A DNA stretch of 50,611 bases from Lachnospiraceae bacterium UBA7199 (GTDB lineage: Bacteria > Bacillota > Clostridia > Lachnospirales > Lachnospiraceae). Under the pieces are notes generated by a model that had not been told where the DNA came from, did no database searches, and was given only the letters and a program-made list of their open reading frames with translations. The DNA lies in assembly GCA_002490775.1 (NCBI GenBank), contig DKUR01000085.1:19785-70395 (forward strand), written 5' to 3'. Position numbers and translations under genes: made by a program. Shown here piece by piece: positions 24,828 to 32,899 of this stretch (its first letter is position 1; every line of letters starts with the position of its first letter).

Positions 24828-24896
24828 GTGTATTCTGATCTCTCCTATCATTTTACTTTTGTCAGGTAATTGCAAAAAATAATATAGTGGGAATAT

Positions 24897-25781
24897 TCAG
24901 CCAATATCTTCATCTTTTACAATTGCAGTTCCTACGCCGGAATTGGTGAAAATTTCCAGAAGCAGGCAGTGGGGAATACGCCCATCCAGTATATGTACCC
25001 GGTTTACACCATTTTTAATTGCCGAGGTGCAGTTATTTAACTTAGGAAGCATACCGCCTCCAATAATTCCGTCCTCTATTAGCGCATCTGCATCTGACGC
25101 TGTAATTCTTGAAATGAAAGAGCTCTTATCTTCAATATCTCTGTACAGCCCTTCAATATCAGTAAGAAATACCAGTTTATCTGCTCCCACTGCTTTTGCA
25201 ATGGCACAGGCTGCATCATCGGCATTGATATTGTAGGTCTGAAATCCATCATCCAATCCAATGGGTGCAACGATAGGCAGAAAATCTTTTTCTAAAAGAT
25301 CGTAAAGAATTTTAGGATTTACCTCTTTGATGTTTCCTACATATCCAATATCCTGGCCATCTGCATATTTCTTTTCCACGTTTAACAGTCCGCCGTCTTT
25401 TCCACTTACGCCTACTGCACTAACACCAAGCTCCTGAACCATGCTTACCAGACTTTTATTTACTTTGCCAAGCACCATCTCGGCAATTTCCATCGTCTCA
25501 TCATCTGTAACCCGTAGTCCATTTACAAACCGGGCTTCCTTCCCTACTTTTCCTACCCAGCGGCTGATCTCTTTGCCGCCGCCATGAACAATAATAGGTT
25601 TAAAGCCTACCAGTTTCAGCAGCGTTACATCTTTAATCACATTTTTTTGAAGTTCTTCATTGCTCATGGCACTGCCGCCATACTTTACCACGATGATTTT
25701 TCTGTTAAACTTTTGTATATAAGGAAGGGCTTCAATCAGCACCTCCGCTTTTTTTAATACTTCCTGCATATCTTTATCCAT
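24897..25781 (-). CDS. argB: Acetylglutamate kinase
   Basis: At 294 aa, this amino-acid kinase phosphorylates N-acetylglutamate in the second step of arginine synthesis. It shows KYGGSAMSN (ATP phosphate binding), IVHGGGKEISRW (substrate), and the C-terminal GGMLPKLNNCTSAIKNGVNRVHILDGR region. The N-terminal extension AEVLIEALPYIQKFNRK is the kinked helix found in arginine-inhibited hexameric kinases, so feedback control by arginine is expected. It lies 11 bases after argJ and is followed by argD. Confidence 0.96.
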   Translation of the reverse strand: MDKDMQEVLKKAEVLIEALPYIQKFNRKIIVVKYGGSAMSNEELQKNVIKDVTLLKLVGFKPIIVHGGGKEISRWVGKVGKEARFVNGLRVTDDETMEIAEMVLGKVNKSLVSMVQELGVSAVGVSGKDGGLLNVEKKYADGQDIGYVGNIKEVNPKILYDLLEKDFLPIVAPIGLDDGFQTYNINADDAACAIAKAVGADKLVFLTDIEGLYRDIEDKSSFISRITASDADALIEDGIIGGGMLPKLNNCTSAIKNGVNRVHILDGRIPHCLLLEIFTNSGVGTAIVKDEDIG

Positions 25782-25792
25782 TTTAATCTCCC

Positions 25793-27016
25793 TTAACTCC
25801 TGTAGTCAGCATTGATTTTCACATAATCGTAAGTCAGATCACATCCCCAAGCGGTTGCTTCTTCCGTTCCCATCTTCATATCCGCCAAAATTGTAATCTC
25901 AGGCTGCGCTAAAATTTTGCTGGCTTCTTCTTCATCATAATTGGTGGACACACCCTCCTTAAATACCTGTATCCTGCCTGCCTTACTTTCAAAGAAAAGC
26001 TCAATTTTATCAGGATCAAAGGACACGCCCGAATATCCTAATGCACAGACCATCCGTCCAAAGTTTGCATCATGTCCATAAACTGCCGCCTTGGTAAGGC
26101 TGGAACAAACTACAGATTTGCTTAATATCCTTGCTTCTTCTTTGGTGGCGGCACCGATTACCTTTGCCTCAATCAGGGCAGTTGCTCCTTCTCCGTCGCC
26201 TGCCATCATTTTTGCAAGGGTTTCATTTATATAATGTACTGCTTCTTTAAATGCTTCAAATTCCGGTGTACCTTCTTTAATTTCCTTATTTTCTGCCATG
26301 CCATTTGCCATCACTAAAAGCGTATCGTTGGTGGAGGTATCTCCGTCTACGGAAATCATATTAAAGGTATCCGTCACATCTTCCTTTACGATCTTAGCCA
26401 ATGCATCCTTTGAAATCACCGCATCCGTGGTTAAAAAGGCAAGCATGGTGCACATATTGGGATGAATCATACCGGAGCCCTTGCTCATACCGCCCAGAGT
26501 CACCAAAGCGCCGCCAATTTCAATTTCTACCGCTGCCTGCTTGGAGTGGGTATCCGTTGTCATGATGGCTTCCGCTGCCTGGGTTCCTGCTTCTATGGTA
26601 TTTGTTTTTGCCCTTACAAGCTTTTCAATCCCTGCTTCTATCCTGTCTATGGGAAGCTGCATCCCAATGACGCCGGTTGATGCCACCAGAACGGATTCTT
26701 CGGGAATGCCAAGTGCCTCTGATGCACGAAGCGCGGTCTTCCTGCAATACTCATAGCCCTCTTTTCCGGTACAGGCATTTGCAATTCCTGCATTGACAAT
26801 CACAGCCTGTCCAAAAGGCGATTCTTCCACCACCTTTTTATCCCATAAGACCGGAGCCGCCTTCACCACATTGCTGGTAAAGGTTCCCGCCATCACGCAG
26901 GGTTTTTTACTATAAATAATTGCCATGTCCTTTCTATTCTTATACTTGATAGCAGCTTCCACACCTGCTGCCTCAAAACCTTTTGCCGCGGTCACACCGC
27001 CTGTAATCACCTTCAT
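25793..27016 (-). CDS. argJ: Bifunctional ornithine acetyltransferase / N-acetylglutamate synthase
   Basis: The 407-aa ArgJ moves the acetyl group from N-acetylornithine to glutamate, closing the cyclic arginine pathway. It is made as one chain that cuts itself before a threonine: the motif KGSGMIHPNMCTMLAF places this nucleophile at T190. The residue before it is Cys189 where many ArgJ proteins have Ala; I believe Cys occurs in some clostridial enzymes. The C-terminal NFGRMVCALGYSG and end DLTYDYVKINADYRS are standard. GGAGAG precedes the ATG. The protein is first in the argJ-argB-argD run; argC, usually next to it, is 7 kb away. Confidence 0.95.
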   Translation of the reverse strand: MKVITGGVTAAKGFEAAGVEAAIKYKNRKDMAIIYSKKPCVMAGTFTSNVVKAAPVLWDKKVVEESPFGQAVIVNAGIANACTGKEGYEYCRKTALRASEALGIPEESVLVASTGVIGMQLPIDRIEAGIEKLVRAKTNTIEAGTQAAEAIMTTDTHSKQAAVEIEIGGALVTLGGMSKGSGMIHPNMCTMLAFLTTDAVISKDALAKIVKEDVTDTFNMISVDGDTSTNDTLLVMANGMAENKEIKEGTPEFEAFKEAVHYINETLAKMMAGDGEGATALIEAKVIGAATKEEARILSKSVVCSSLTKAAVYGHDANFGRMVCALGYSGVSFDPDKIELFFESKAGRIQVFKEGVSTNYDEEEASKILAQPEITILADMKMGTEEATAWGCDLTYDYVKINADYRS

Positions 27017-27073
27017 AATCTCTCCTTCTTTTGATAATTGTAATAAATAAAACAGCGTGAATATTCCCTTATT

Positions 27074-27532
27074 TTATTTGTTATAATTTACAATATTTTC
27101 TTTGTTCAGGGTAAAATCATAATAATTCAAGTCCTCCCGTTTTGTCCACCCTATTTCTTTCCAAAAAGCATTTCCAATGTCATTTCGGGTAAAAGCAATC
27201 AGGGAAACTTTGTTGATCTGTTCTTTTTCCAGTGCCTCCATACAATGCACAACCATGCTTTTTCCAATTCCCTGCATACGATAGTCCTCATGAACGCATA
27301 CATGATACAGACATCCCCGTCTGCCATCATGCCCACAGAGAATGCTTCCTACGATTTTTCCATCCTTTACAGCTACTACACTGGCGGTAGGATTTCTCTT
27401 TAAAAACCGCTCCACCCCTTCCCGTGAATCATCAATGCTCCTTATGGCAAATCCCTTGATACTTTTCCACAGATCATGCACTCCTTCATAATCTGCTATT
27501 GTCATTGTTCTGATTTCCATTGTAATAACCAT
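27074..27532 (-). CDS. GNAT-family N-acetyltransferase
   Basis: The 152-aa protein is a single GNAT domain that would acetylate an amine using acetyl-CoA. The acetyl-CoA loop reads VCVHEDYRMQGIGKSMV (V-x-x-x-x-R-x-x-G-I-G), preceded by the beta strand GKIVGSILCGHDGRRGCLYH. It starts MVITMEIRTMTIADYEGV; GAGG is 5 bases from the first ATG, though the ATG four codons later is possible. It lies 57 bases upstream of argJ on the same strand and could be co-transcribed. N-acetylglutamate synthase activity is conceivable from position, but its sequence looks like a generic GNAT and I do not assign it. Confidence 0.85.
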   Translation of the reverse strand: MVITMEIRTMTIADYEGVHDLWKSIKGFAIRSIDDSREGVERFLKRNPTASVVAVKDGKIVGSILCGHDGRRGCLYHVCVHEDYRMQGIGKSMVVHCMEALEKEQINKVSLIAFTRNDIGNAFWKEIGWTKREDLNYYDFTLNKENIVNYNK

Positions 27533-27549
27533 TCCTTCCTCTATCCCGT

Positions 27550-28113
27550 TTACTCTTCTCCCGTTAAATGCACTACCTGATAATCATGGGCTGTAAAGGG
27601 CAGAAACTTCTCAATCACATCTTTGGTTTTGAGTTTTAAGCTTGCTGTATTCACACAGGGATGGCATCCTAAAAATTCCTCCGCAAGCACATCCTCATCT
27701 ATCAGCAGCTTCACATGATTTTCTTTGTCATTCATCAGCCCCATGACGCTCACTGCCCCAGGAGAAATATGCAGATATTCTTCCATAGATTCCTCTGGCG
27801 CAAAGGAAAGTCTGGCACTTTTAATCTGTTTTGATAATTCTTTGGTTTTGAATTTCTTTTCTCCGGGCATTAAAAGCAGATAAAAATAAGTTTTCTGGCT
27901 ATTGCACAAAAATAAATTTTTGCACATATGTATTCCTAAAATCTTATCAATTCCCTGACAGGCTTCTATCGTCGCCATAGGCTCATGATCCATCCTTTTA
28001 AAAGGAATCCTCAGCTGGGTAAGGAGCCTGTAAACTTCCATTTCTCTTGGAAGCCTTCCTTTTTCCTCCGGAATATTTTCATAAAGCATAATATCAGTTT
28101 TCTGCATTTCCAT
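27550..28113 (-). CDS. Prolyl-tRNA-associated editing domain protein (YbaK/ProX type)
   Basis: The 187-aa protein resembles free-standing prolyl-tRNA editing proteins (PrdX/ProXp-ala group), which remove alanine wrongly attached to tRNA-Pro. Typical parts are YRLLTQLRIPFKRMDHEPMATIEAC, KNLFLCNSQKTYFYLLLMPGEKKF, LSFAPEESMEEYLHISPGAVSVMGL, and FLGCHPCVNTASLKL with the GxHPx2NT-like motif. It lies 17 bases upstream of the GNAT gene on the same strand. The role in translation fidelity rests on family knowledge. Confidence 0.88.
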   Translation of the reverse strand: MEMQKTDIMLYENIPEEKGRLPREMEVYRLLTQLRIPFKRMDHEPMATIEACQGIDKILGIHMCKNLFLCNSQKTYFYLLLMPGEKKFKTKELSKQIKSARLSFAPEESMEEYLHISPGAVSVMGLMNDKENHVKLLIDEDVLAEEFLGCHPCVNTASLKLKTKDVIEKFLPFTAHDYQVVHLTGEE

Positions 28114-28127
28114 GTTTCTTACCCCTT

Positions 28128-28895
28128 TTACGAAATAATTTTTAGTAAAATTTTATAAAAGTTTTCTTTCGCGTATTTTTCCATAAATGGACTGTGGCCA
28201 CATTTTTCTAAAATATATGTTTCACACGCAACGCCATTTTCCTGCAACGGTATCGTTATCCCCTCTGCCGGATGCGGATCAATTTCTCCCTGTATTAAAA
28301 AAATCTTACATTTCATTTTTTGAAATGATTTTAATAATTCTCCACTGGTTCTTAATTTAGCAGCTTCTTCCCATATCATATTGTGCATTTGGCTATCTGT
28401 TTTATCTGCTCTGTGTGCTTCCTTGTTTTCAAGGCAATAATTATCTAATTTTTCAAATATCTTGGGAATTTTCTCCATATCCTCATCTGTTGTCCGGTTA
28501 TCAGTCAATCTTTGAACGATTTCATTATCTTCTTCAGATAAATTTTGGAATCTGCGGGCACCTATCTGAGAAACATATTTATCTTCAAGAGGTCCACTGC
28601 CAACTAAAATTACATGCCTGGTCAGTTCCGGATATTTTTCTGCAAAGAAAGCTGCCAGCCATGCCCCCCAGGAATGCCCGATCAAAGCTACTTTATCATT
28701 ACAGTTTTCCTTGATTTGATCATATAATTCTTCTATCAGTTCCGTTATAGAATATTTTGACTGTATGGCCTCCACAACACCAATCTGCGATAGTTTATTC
28801 AATTCCTGTGCAAATCCTTTTAATGATCCAATTGCACCAGGCCCGCCATGAACCAAAACAATTCTATAAGGCGCTTTTCCATATAAACGTACCAT
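28128..28895 (-). CDS. Alpha/beta hydrolase
   Basis: The 255-aa protein has an alpha/beta hydrolase fold. HGGPG at 16-20 is the oxyanion motif also found in proline iminopeptidases; the nucleophile is S75 in GHSWGAW, the acid is probably the Asp in QGEIDPHP, and the histidine lies in KCGHSPFMEKYA near the C-terminus. All parts of the triad are present, so an active enzyme is expected. It starts 14 bases upstream of the Pro-tRNA editing gene. Substrate is unknown; a peptidase or esterase is likely. Confidence 0.85.
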   Translation of the reverse strand: MVRLYGKAPYRIVLVHGGPGAIGSLKGFAQELNKLSQIGVVEAIQSKYSITELIEELYDQIKENCNDKVALIGHSWGAWLAAFFAEKYPELTRHVILVGSGPLEDKYVSQIGARRFQNLSEEDNEIVQRLTDNRTTDEDMEKIPKIFEKLDNYCLENKEAHRADKTDSQMHNMIWEEAAKLRTSGELLKSFQKMKCKIFLIQGEIDPHPAEGITIPLQENGVACETYILEKCGHSPFMEKYAKENFYKILLKIIS

Positions 28896-28943
28896 TTAAT
28901 TCACCCTTACTATATAACAGGTTTTTCAATCTTTCTATCCTAA

Positions 28944-29498
28944 TCATTTTCCCCAAAACTGATCTATCTTTGCCAGCAATTCCCTATCCGTCTGATAAGC
29001 AAAATCATTGGCATTAATTTGTATTACATTTCCGTCAATTTCTTCTTTGCGGGCAGATTCAATATAATCTTTAAAATGTTCAAAAATATCCAATGTGGCG
29101 CTTAGGTGAACCGGATGCCTGTTTTCATTGTATATCCGGTTTAAATATCTTTTATGCAAAATGTCAATATCTCCGCGAAGAAGCAAAACCAGCACCTCAT
29201 AATGATTGGCAGCAGCCACCTCATATAATCTCTCCAGGTCAGCTTTGTGAAAGTTTGATTCCAGAATAAGATCTTTGTCCAGTTTTGTAAATTCTGAAAA
29301 AAGAAACAACATTAGCTCCATTGTTACTGCGGAAAGTTTTAGATTTTCTTCCCTGTTTGAAAAGCCGATGGTATCTCCCAAAACTTCCTTAATCGAGTCT
29401 TTATTAAAAACATTTACATCATATCTTTTGGAAAGAATAGCTGAAAAAGTGGATTTGCCTGTAGCTAAATCACCCATAATTAATAATAATTTTTTCAT
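28944..29498 (-). CDS. P-loop kinase-like ATPase (AAA_33 type)
   Basis: The 184-aa protein has a Walker A motif G9-DLATGKST at the start (MKKLLLIMGDLATGKSTFS) and resembles small P-loop kinases of the zeta-toxin/chloramphenicol-phosphotransferase group. LILESNFHKADLERL may hold the Walker B/acidic residue, and RGDIDILHKRYLNRIYNENRHPVH looks like a lid with conserved arginines. AGGAG lies 8 bases before the ATG. It is the same strand as its neighbours but spaced from them by about 50 bases. Whether it modifies a small molecule, such as an antibiotic, or a nucleic acid cannot be told. No antitoxin-like partner is next to it. Confidence 0.75.
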   Translation of the reverse strand: MKKLLLIMGDLATGKSTFSAILSKRYDVNVFNKDSIKEVLGDTIGFSNREENLKLSAVTMELMLFLFSEFTKLDKDLILESNFHKADLERLYEVAAANHYEVLVLLLRGDIDILHKRYLNRIYNENRHPVHLSATLDIFEHFKDYIESARKEEIDGNVIQINANDFAYQTDRELLAKIDQFWGK

Positions 29499-29548
29499 CT
29501 GATCATCTCCTATAAACTCTTTACACGTTTCCTCTAAAACTCTATCAC

Positions 29549-30229
29549 TTATTGAATGACTGAATGACTATGAATATAAAATTCTTCCTGACTTGGTTGT
29601 ATCTTTTTTTCCAGATATTCAAAGGTCTTGTCAAATTCTTCAACATCCTCTTGTTTGATCTCGAAAGCCGAGGACTCAAAAAAGTAATATTTTGTACCAT
29701 CAAAGTATCCCTCTTCCAATTCCTTTACGAGCAGCGCCGCAGGAAAAATATCACCTTTCAAACATACATTATATTTTTTACAACTTTTAAATCCCCTTGA
29801 CACATAATTAGCCGGATTGCCGAAAATAACAATTGCCTTATACCCCATTATAATTGCTTTTTCAAAGGATTTTTCCAGCAGCAGCTTCCCAATGCCTTTA
29901 CGCTGATGCTCTGGTTCTACACTGATGGGCCCAAAGGTAATAATATTTTTCGTATTTCCTTTTTCATCCATGAGTTTTGATTTTGTATACATAACATTTG
30001 CAATGACCTGTCCTTCCAGCTCACATACAAAATCTAATTCTGGTATAAAATCCTCATGCTCCCGCAAAACATGCGCCAGATAGTGCTCATTCCCTCCTGG
30101 CACACTTAAATTCCAAAAGGCTCTCTTATGTATCTCTTCGACTTTCCGAAATTCGTCTGCTGTCTCATTTCGGATAATGATATGTGAATCCTGTAAGGGA
30201 ATTTCTTTCCATCTGATTGATTCTGCCAT
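29549..30229 (-). CDS. GNAT-family N-acetyltransferase, YhbS type
   Basis: The 226-aa acetyltransferase has the acetyl-CoA binding loop VEPEHQRKGIGKLLLEKSFEKA preceded by ITFGPISV, followed by IVIFGNPANYVSRGFKSCKKY, a pattern of YhbS-like proteins. The first ATG (MAESIRWKEIP) has GGAGG 8 bases upstream. Its first 65 bases overlap the end of a truncated DinB-like reading frame on the same strand, so the gene seems to have been joined to an older, broken gene. Target unknown. Confidence 0.85.
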   Translation of the reverse strand: MAESIRWKEIPLQDSHIIIRNETADEFRKVEEIHKRAFWNLSVPGGNEHYLAHVLREHEDFIPELDFVCELEGQVIANVMYTKSKLMDEKGNTKNIITFGPISVEPEHQRKGIGKLLLEKSFEKAIIMGYKAIVIFGNPANYVSRGFKSCKKYNVCLKGDIFPAALLVKELEEGYFDGTKYYFFESSAFEIKQEDVEEFDKTFEYLEKKIQPSQEEFYIHSHSVIQ

Positions 30230-30491
30230 AGTGCTTTTCCTCCATACCTTTTACTATGATTTTATTATATAAATCCGCCAATGTATCCGTATGAAACTCC
30301 GGGTTCTCATAAGAAATGTCACCTGGATTTATGTACCATCTGTCCATAGAATACAGAGTATGATACAGATATTTCCACATAGGAATCCCATCATACCGTT
30401 TATTCCAAAGTTCGTCGGGAATACATTTTATCAAATTCTCCGTCTCCCATAATGCCCTGCCTGTTAAATATCTTATATCATCACTCAGCAT
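30165..30491 (-). pseudogene. Truncated DinB-like protein
   Basis: About 80 residues look like the N-terminal half of a DinB-superfamily protein (MLSDDIRYLTGRALWETEN, IPDELWNKRYDG, WKYLYHTLYSMDRWYINPGD). Members are usually around 150-170 aa with a four-helix bundle. Here similarity stops after FHTDTLADLYNK, and the frame then runs on through the ribosome binding site and start of the GNAT gene to end after 108 codons. The second half of the bundle is missing, so I treat it as a 3'-truncated relic. Confidence 0.6.
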
Positions 30492-30504
30492 AATCTCTTA
30501 TCTC

Positions 30505-30530
30505 ATGCATTCCTTTTTATGAATATTTTG
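30505..30530. repeat. Short shared motif, copy 1 of 3
   Basis: On the minus strand this reads AATATTCATAAAAAGGAATG then CAT. Close copies lie at 32415-32438 (AGTATTCATGAAAGGAATGC) and, weaker, at 32815-32835 (ATACAAGAGGAATGCATAA). Copies 1 and 2 both cover the stop of a small membrane protein ending in KYS and the leader of the following gene. Confidence 0.45.
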
Positions 30531-30762
30531 CTTTGAAATAAATGTACAGCATAACAGCCGCAAAAAACAAACATACACATAACCCTTCCACATCAGGATG
30601 TTTTTTGCAGCAATGATTAGGTTTTTTCGGATTTACACGCACCTTGATTGTTCTGCCGGCTTGTATAAACCCCTTAAGATCAGATCGATATACTACTCCC
30701 TTGTACTTGTATTTTACCCTGACTAACCCTGGTTCGTAATAAGTTCCTCCATTTGGCTGCAC
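30517..30762 (-). pseudogene. Small membrane protein, probably missing its N-terminus
   Basis: The frame codes for about 81 residues: a beta-rich part (GGTYYEPGLVRVKYKYKGVVYRSD, then GRTIKVRVNPKKPNHC) and a C-terminal membrane helix (LCVCLFFAAVMLYIYF) ending KAKYS. The first part resembles the body of DUF3592-type proteins. The only available start is a GTG without ribosome binding site. Six or more plausible codons (NPAYKIDV) precede it until a stop at 30793-30795 next to the acetyltransferase gene end. This suggests loss of the 5' part. A functional short protein cannot be excluded. Confidence 0.45.
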
Positions 30763-30808
30763 ATCTATTTTATAAGCAGGATTCCTGATGAATTATAATG
30801 ATGATACC

Positions 30809-31393
30809 TCATTTATTTTCTCTAATTACCCGGCAGGGGTTCCCATATGCTATGGTATTGTCTGGGATGTCTTTTGTAACAACACTTCCTGCCCCAATTA
30901 CAACATTATCTCCAATGCTTACTCCCGGCATAATAATTGCCCCTCCGCCGATCCATACATTGTCTCCAATGGTAACCGGAGCTGTCTGCGTTTTGCAAAA
31001 CTCAAAGGAACCATCCTCCTTTGGTTCTCCAAATCGGTCAAATGCGTTTGTTGGATGAAATGCTGTATATATTTGAACATTAGGCGCAATAAGTGCATTA
31101 TTTCCAATCCGTATCTCGTTGTCATCCAAAAACGTGCAATTCATATTTACTTCGCAATTATTTCCAAAATAAATGTTATTCCCATAATCTGCAAAAAAAG
31201 GCGCTGTAATCCAGAGATTGGCTCCCTTTCCTCCCAATAGTTCATTTAATATTCTATCTTTTTCTTGTGCATTTGCAGAATCGGTATTATTATAATCTCT
31301 TACCAGATCCTTTGCCTTGTGCCATTGGGTTAACAGTTCTGCGTCCCCGCAATCATATAGCTGACCTGCCAGCATTTTTTCTCTTTCCGTCAT
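30809..31393 (-). CDS. Maltose/galactoside O-acetyltransferase family protein
   Basis: The 194-aa protein belongs to the LacA/Maa group of left-handed beta-helix acetyltransferases that transfer acetyl from acetyl-CoA to a sugar. It begins MTEREKMLAGQLYDCGDAEL (the Mac domain), then shows hexapeptide repeats (IGNNALIAPNVQIYTAFHPTN with the catalytic-type His, VTIGDNVWIGGGAIIMPGVSIGDNVVIGAGSVVTKDIP) and the closing IAYGNPCRVIRE. The chosen ATG has AAGGAGGA 5 bases upstream. Sugar detoxification is the usual proposal for this family. Confidence 0.93.
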   Translation of the reverse strand: MTEREKMLAGQLYDCGDAELLTQWHKAKDLVRDYNNTDSANAQEKDRILNELLGGKGANLWITAPFFADYGNNIYFGNNCEVNMNCTFLDDNEIRIGNNALIAPNVQIYTAFHPTNAFDRFGEPKEDGSFEFCKTQTAPVTIGDNVWIGGGAIIMPGVSIGDNVVIGAGSVVTKDIPDNTIAYGNPCRVIRENK

Positions 31394-31415
31394 AACTTCC
31401 TCCTTAAAAATATGA

Positions 31416-31661
31416 TTATGATTTGCTCTTATGTGCAGTAATAATCGTATAGCTGTGCGCATTTACCGTTATGATACAGTCGTCTATATTTACGTACCAG
31501 TTTTTCCCATTTCTTATAATCACAGCATCTGCAGAACTAATTTTATCTTTGCACCATCCTACAACATCATCTGTATCCAACGATAAATTTCTTTTAATCC
31601 GCGCCACGCCTAATTCTGTAGTATGTAATTGATTCAAATTACTCAACAATTCATTTTTCAT
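31416..31661 (-). CDS. DUF3781 protein
   Basis: The 81-aa protein is a compact DUF3781 member: LHTTELGVARIKRNLSLDTDDVVGWCKDKI followed by VIIRNGKNWYVNIDDCIITVNAHSYTIITAHK. I start it at MKNELL because AAGGGGA lies 5 bases upstream; the longer frame overlaps the preceding membrane gene's stop. Function is unknown. It is small and cytoplasmic and lies 22 bases upstream of the acetyltransferase gene. Confidence 0.85.
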   Translation of the reverse strand: MKNELLSNLNQLHTTELGVARIKRNLSLDTDDVVGWCKDKISSADAVIIRNGKNWYVNIDDCIITVNAHSYTIITAHKSKS

Positions 31662-31699
31662 TAAAGTCCCCTTAGATAATTGTCCACTTTCTTTTTTAT

Positions 31700-32410
31700 T
31701 TAAATTGCATTCCAGTAAACCATGAAAATCAGCACGCATCCCCATGCGTTTCCCGTCAGCTTACGGACGAGCAGCATTCCATAAATCAGAAATATTGTCA
31801 CCAGCATCTCCACCACTGCATCAGGCGTCACGCCAATGGCGCCATGAACCAGAATGCACATAATAGCACAAACAAACGCACCCCAATCCCAAAATTTATA
31901 TCGGGAAGGATACAGCTCACTTAATTTATCACGAATTACAACATAATTAAACCCTTCAAAAAACCCCCAGCAAACTGCTGTAATCAACATTCCTAAGACA
32001 TTGTACGGAAATCCGCTTTTCAGCAGTTCAGGAGTGGTATTAACATCCCAAAAAGGGCACCATGCATGAACATTCCCACTGATTACACAGTAAATAAAGT
32101 CAGGAATACAACAGGCAAGACTAAGAAGCAGTGCAGGTATCAGGTTCTTTGTATTTAGCCCGAAGGATTGAAACTTTTCTTTTCTCAAAATACAAACGAT
32201 TGTAATGCCCAGCCCTGCCAATCCAAACTGCCCACCGACACCCACAACCAAAACTCTCAGCACAATATTAATTGACGGATCAAAGACAAAACTTTTCATC
32301 TTATCATTCACAAGCATACATATTGCCAGCACTGCAAATGATACAATACAAATAATCCATAGATCCTGTGATAATTGTTTTTTCCTGTTTTTCGTTAATG
32401 TAGTTTCCAT
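31700..32410 (-). CDS. CPBP-like polytopic membrane protein
   Basis: The 236-aa protein has about seven membrane helices. The C-terminal half has features reminiscent of the CPBP (Abi) intramembrane protease family: FFEGFNYVVIRDKL at the place of motif 1, ILVHGAIG at the place of the conserved His, and TGNAWGCVLIFMVYWNA at the end. The double Glu and Arg of the canonical EExxxR motif are not both present, so proteolytic activity is doubtful. GAAAGGA lies upstream of the ATG in a sequence shared with another site in this region (see the repeat at 30505). Function unknown. Confidence 0.6.
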   Translation of the reverse strand: METTLTKNRKKQLSQDLWIICIVSFAVLAICMLVNDKMKSFVFDPSINIVLRVLVVGVGGQFGLAGLGITIVCILRKEKFQSFGLNTKNLIPALLLSLACCIPDFIYCVISGNVHAWCPFWDVNTTPELLKSGFPYNVLGMLITAVCWGFFEGFNYVVIRDKLSELYPSRYKFWDWGAFVCAIMCILVHGAIGVTPDAVVEMLVTIFLIYGMLLVRKLTGNAWGCVLIFMVYWNAI

Positions 32411-32425
32411 TGTTATGCATTCCTT

Positions 32426-32749
32426 TCATGAATACTTTTCCAAAATAACTTTATACTTCTTATATACCACATAAATTCCCACTGTGCATTCCAGCAAAAT
32501 GATTACAATTCCTAAAATAAGGTGGACAAGACAGCAGGCTCCTGCAATCACAAAAGCAATGGCACACTTCTTATATAAAGCTGCCATTTCTTTGTTATAA
32601 CCAGCAATATCATGCACTTTTTCCATTAAGGATTTGTCTCCTGACCAGAAAGATATTGGAGTACTGCTTTCTTTATCATAAACAGAAATAATCAAAAATG
32701 GAACTGCGCATAGCAGACATGCGATTAAACCAATGATTCTTCCTACCAT
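32426..32749 (-). CDS. Small two- or three-helix membrane protein
   Basis: The 107-aa protein begins MVGRIIGLIACLLCAVPFLIISVYDKES, has a polar stretch with FWSGDKSLMEKVHDIAGYNKEMAALYKK, and one long or two adjacent helices (CAIAFVIAGACCLVHLILGIVIILLECTVGIYVVYKKY). AAAGGGGA lies before the chosen ATG; the TAG of a preceding reading frame overlaps this site. Similar small proteins with the FWSG...YNxxMA pattern occur in Bacillota, but I know of no function. It precedes the CPBP-like gene by 15 bases and is probably co-expressed with it. Confidence 0.7.
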   Translation of the reverse strand: MVGRIIGLIACLLCAVPFLIISVYDKESSTPISFWSGDKSLMEKVHDIAGYNKEMAALYKKCAIAFVIAGACCLVHLILGIVIILLECTVGIYVVYKKYKVILEKYS

Positions 32750-32753
32750 ACAT

Positions 32754-32896
32754 CTATCCCCTTTCCTGTCGTCGTAAAGCATCTTTCCATACTTGCATCC
32801 GGCCTTCCAAACTTATGCATTCCTCTTGTATGAGGCCAGACGAAACCATCCCCTGCATCAGTTCAAAAGCAAATGGCACCAGTAATCTTAGAGTTC
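32754..32896 (-). pseudogene. C-terminal gene remnant upstream of the small membrane protein
   Basis: In one minus-strand frame about 45 protein-like codons run KRTLRLLVPFAFELMQ, GMVSSGLIQEECISLEGRMQ, VWKDALRRQERG and stop. The composition is helical and amphipathic, and the stop overlaps the ribosome binding site of the next gene as in an operon. There is no start codon with a ribosome binding site, and an in-frame stop closes it at the end of the PPOX gene. It therefore looks like the tail of a gene whose front was lost. I do not recognise the family. Confidence 0.35.
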
Positions 32897-32899
32897 GTT

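Noticed and set aside
24887..24899. TGAATATTCCC near argB stop and again near 27056 as an arginine operator
   Set aside because: At the first place TGA is simply the argB stop, the second lies beyond the stop of the GNAT gene, and the sequence is not symmetrical.
28944..29498. Zeta-type toxin of a toxin-antitoxin pair
   Set aside because: Only the P-loop is similar; no small antitoxin gene lies directly upstream or downstream.
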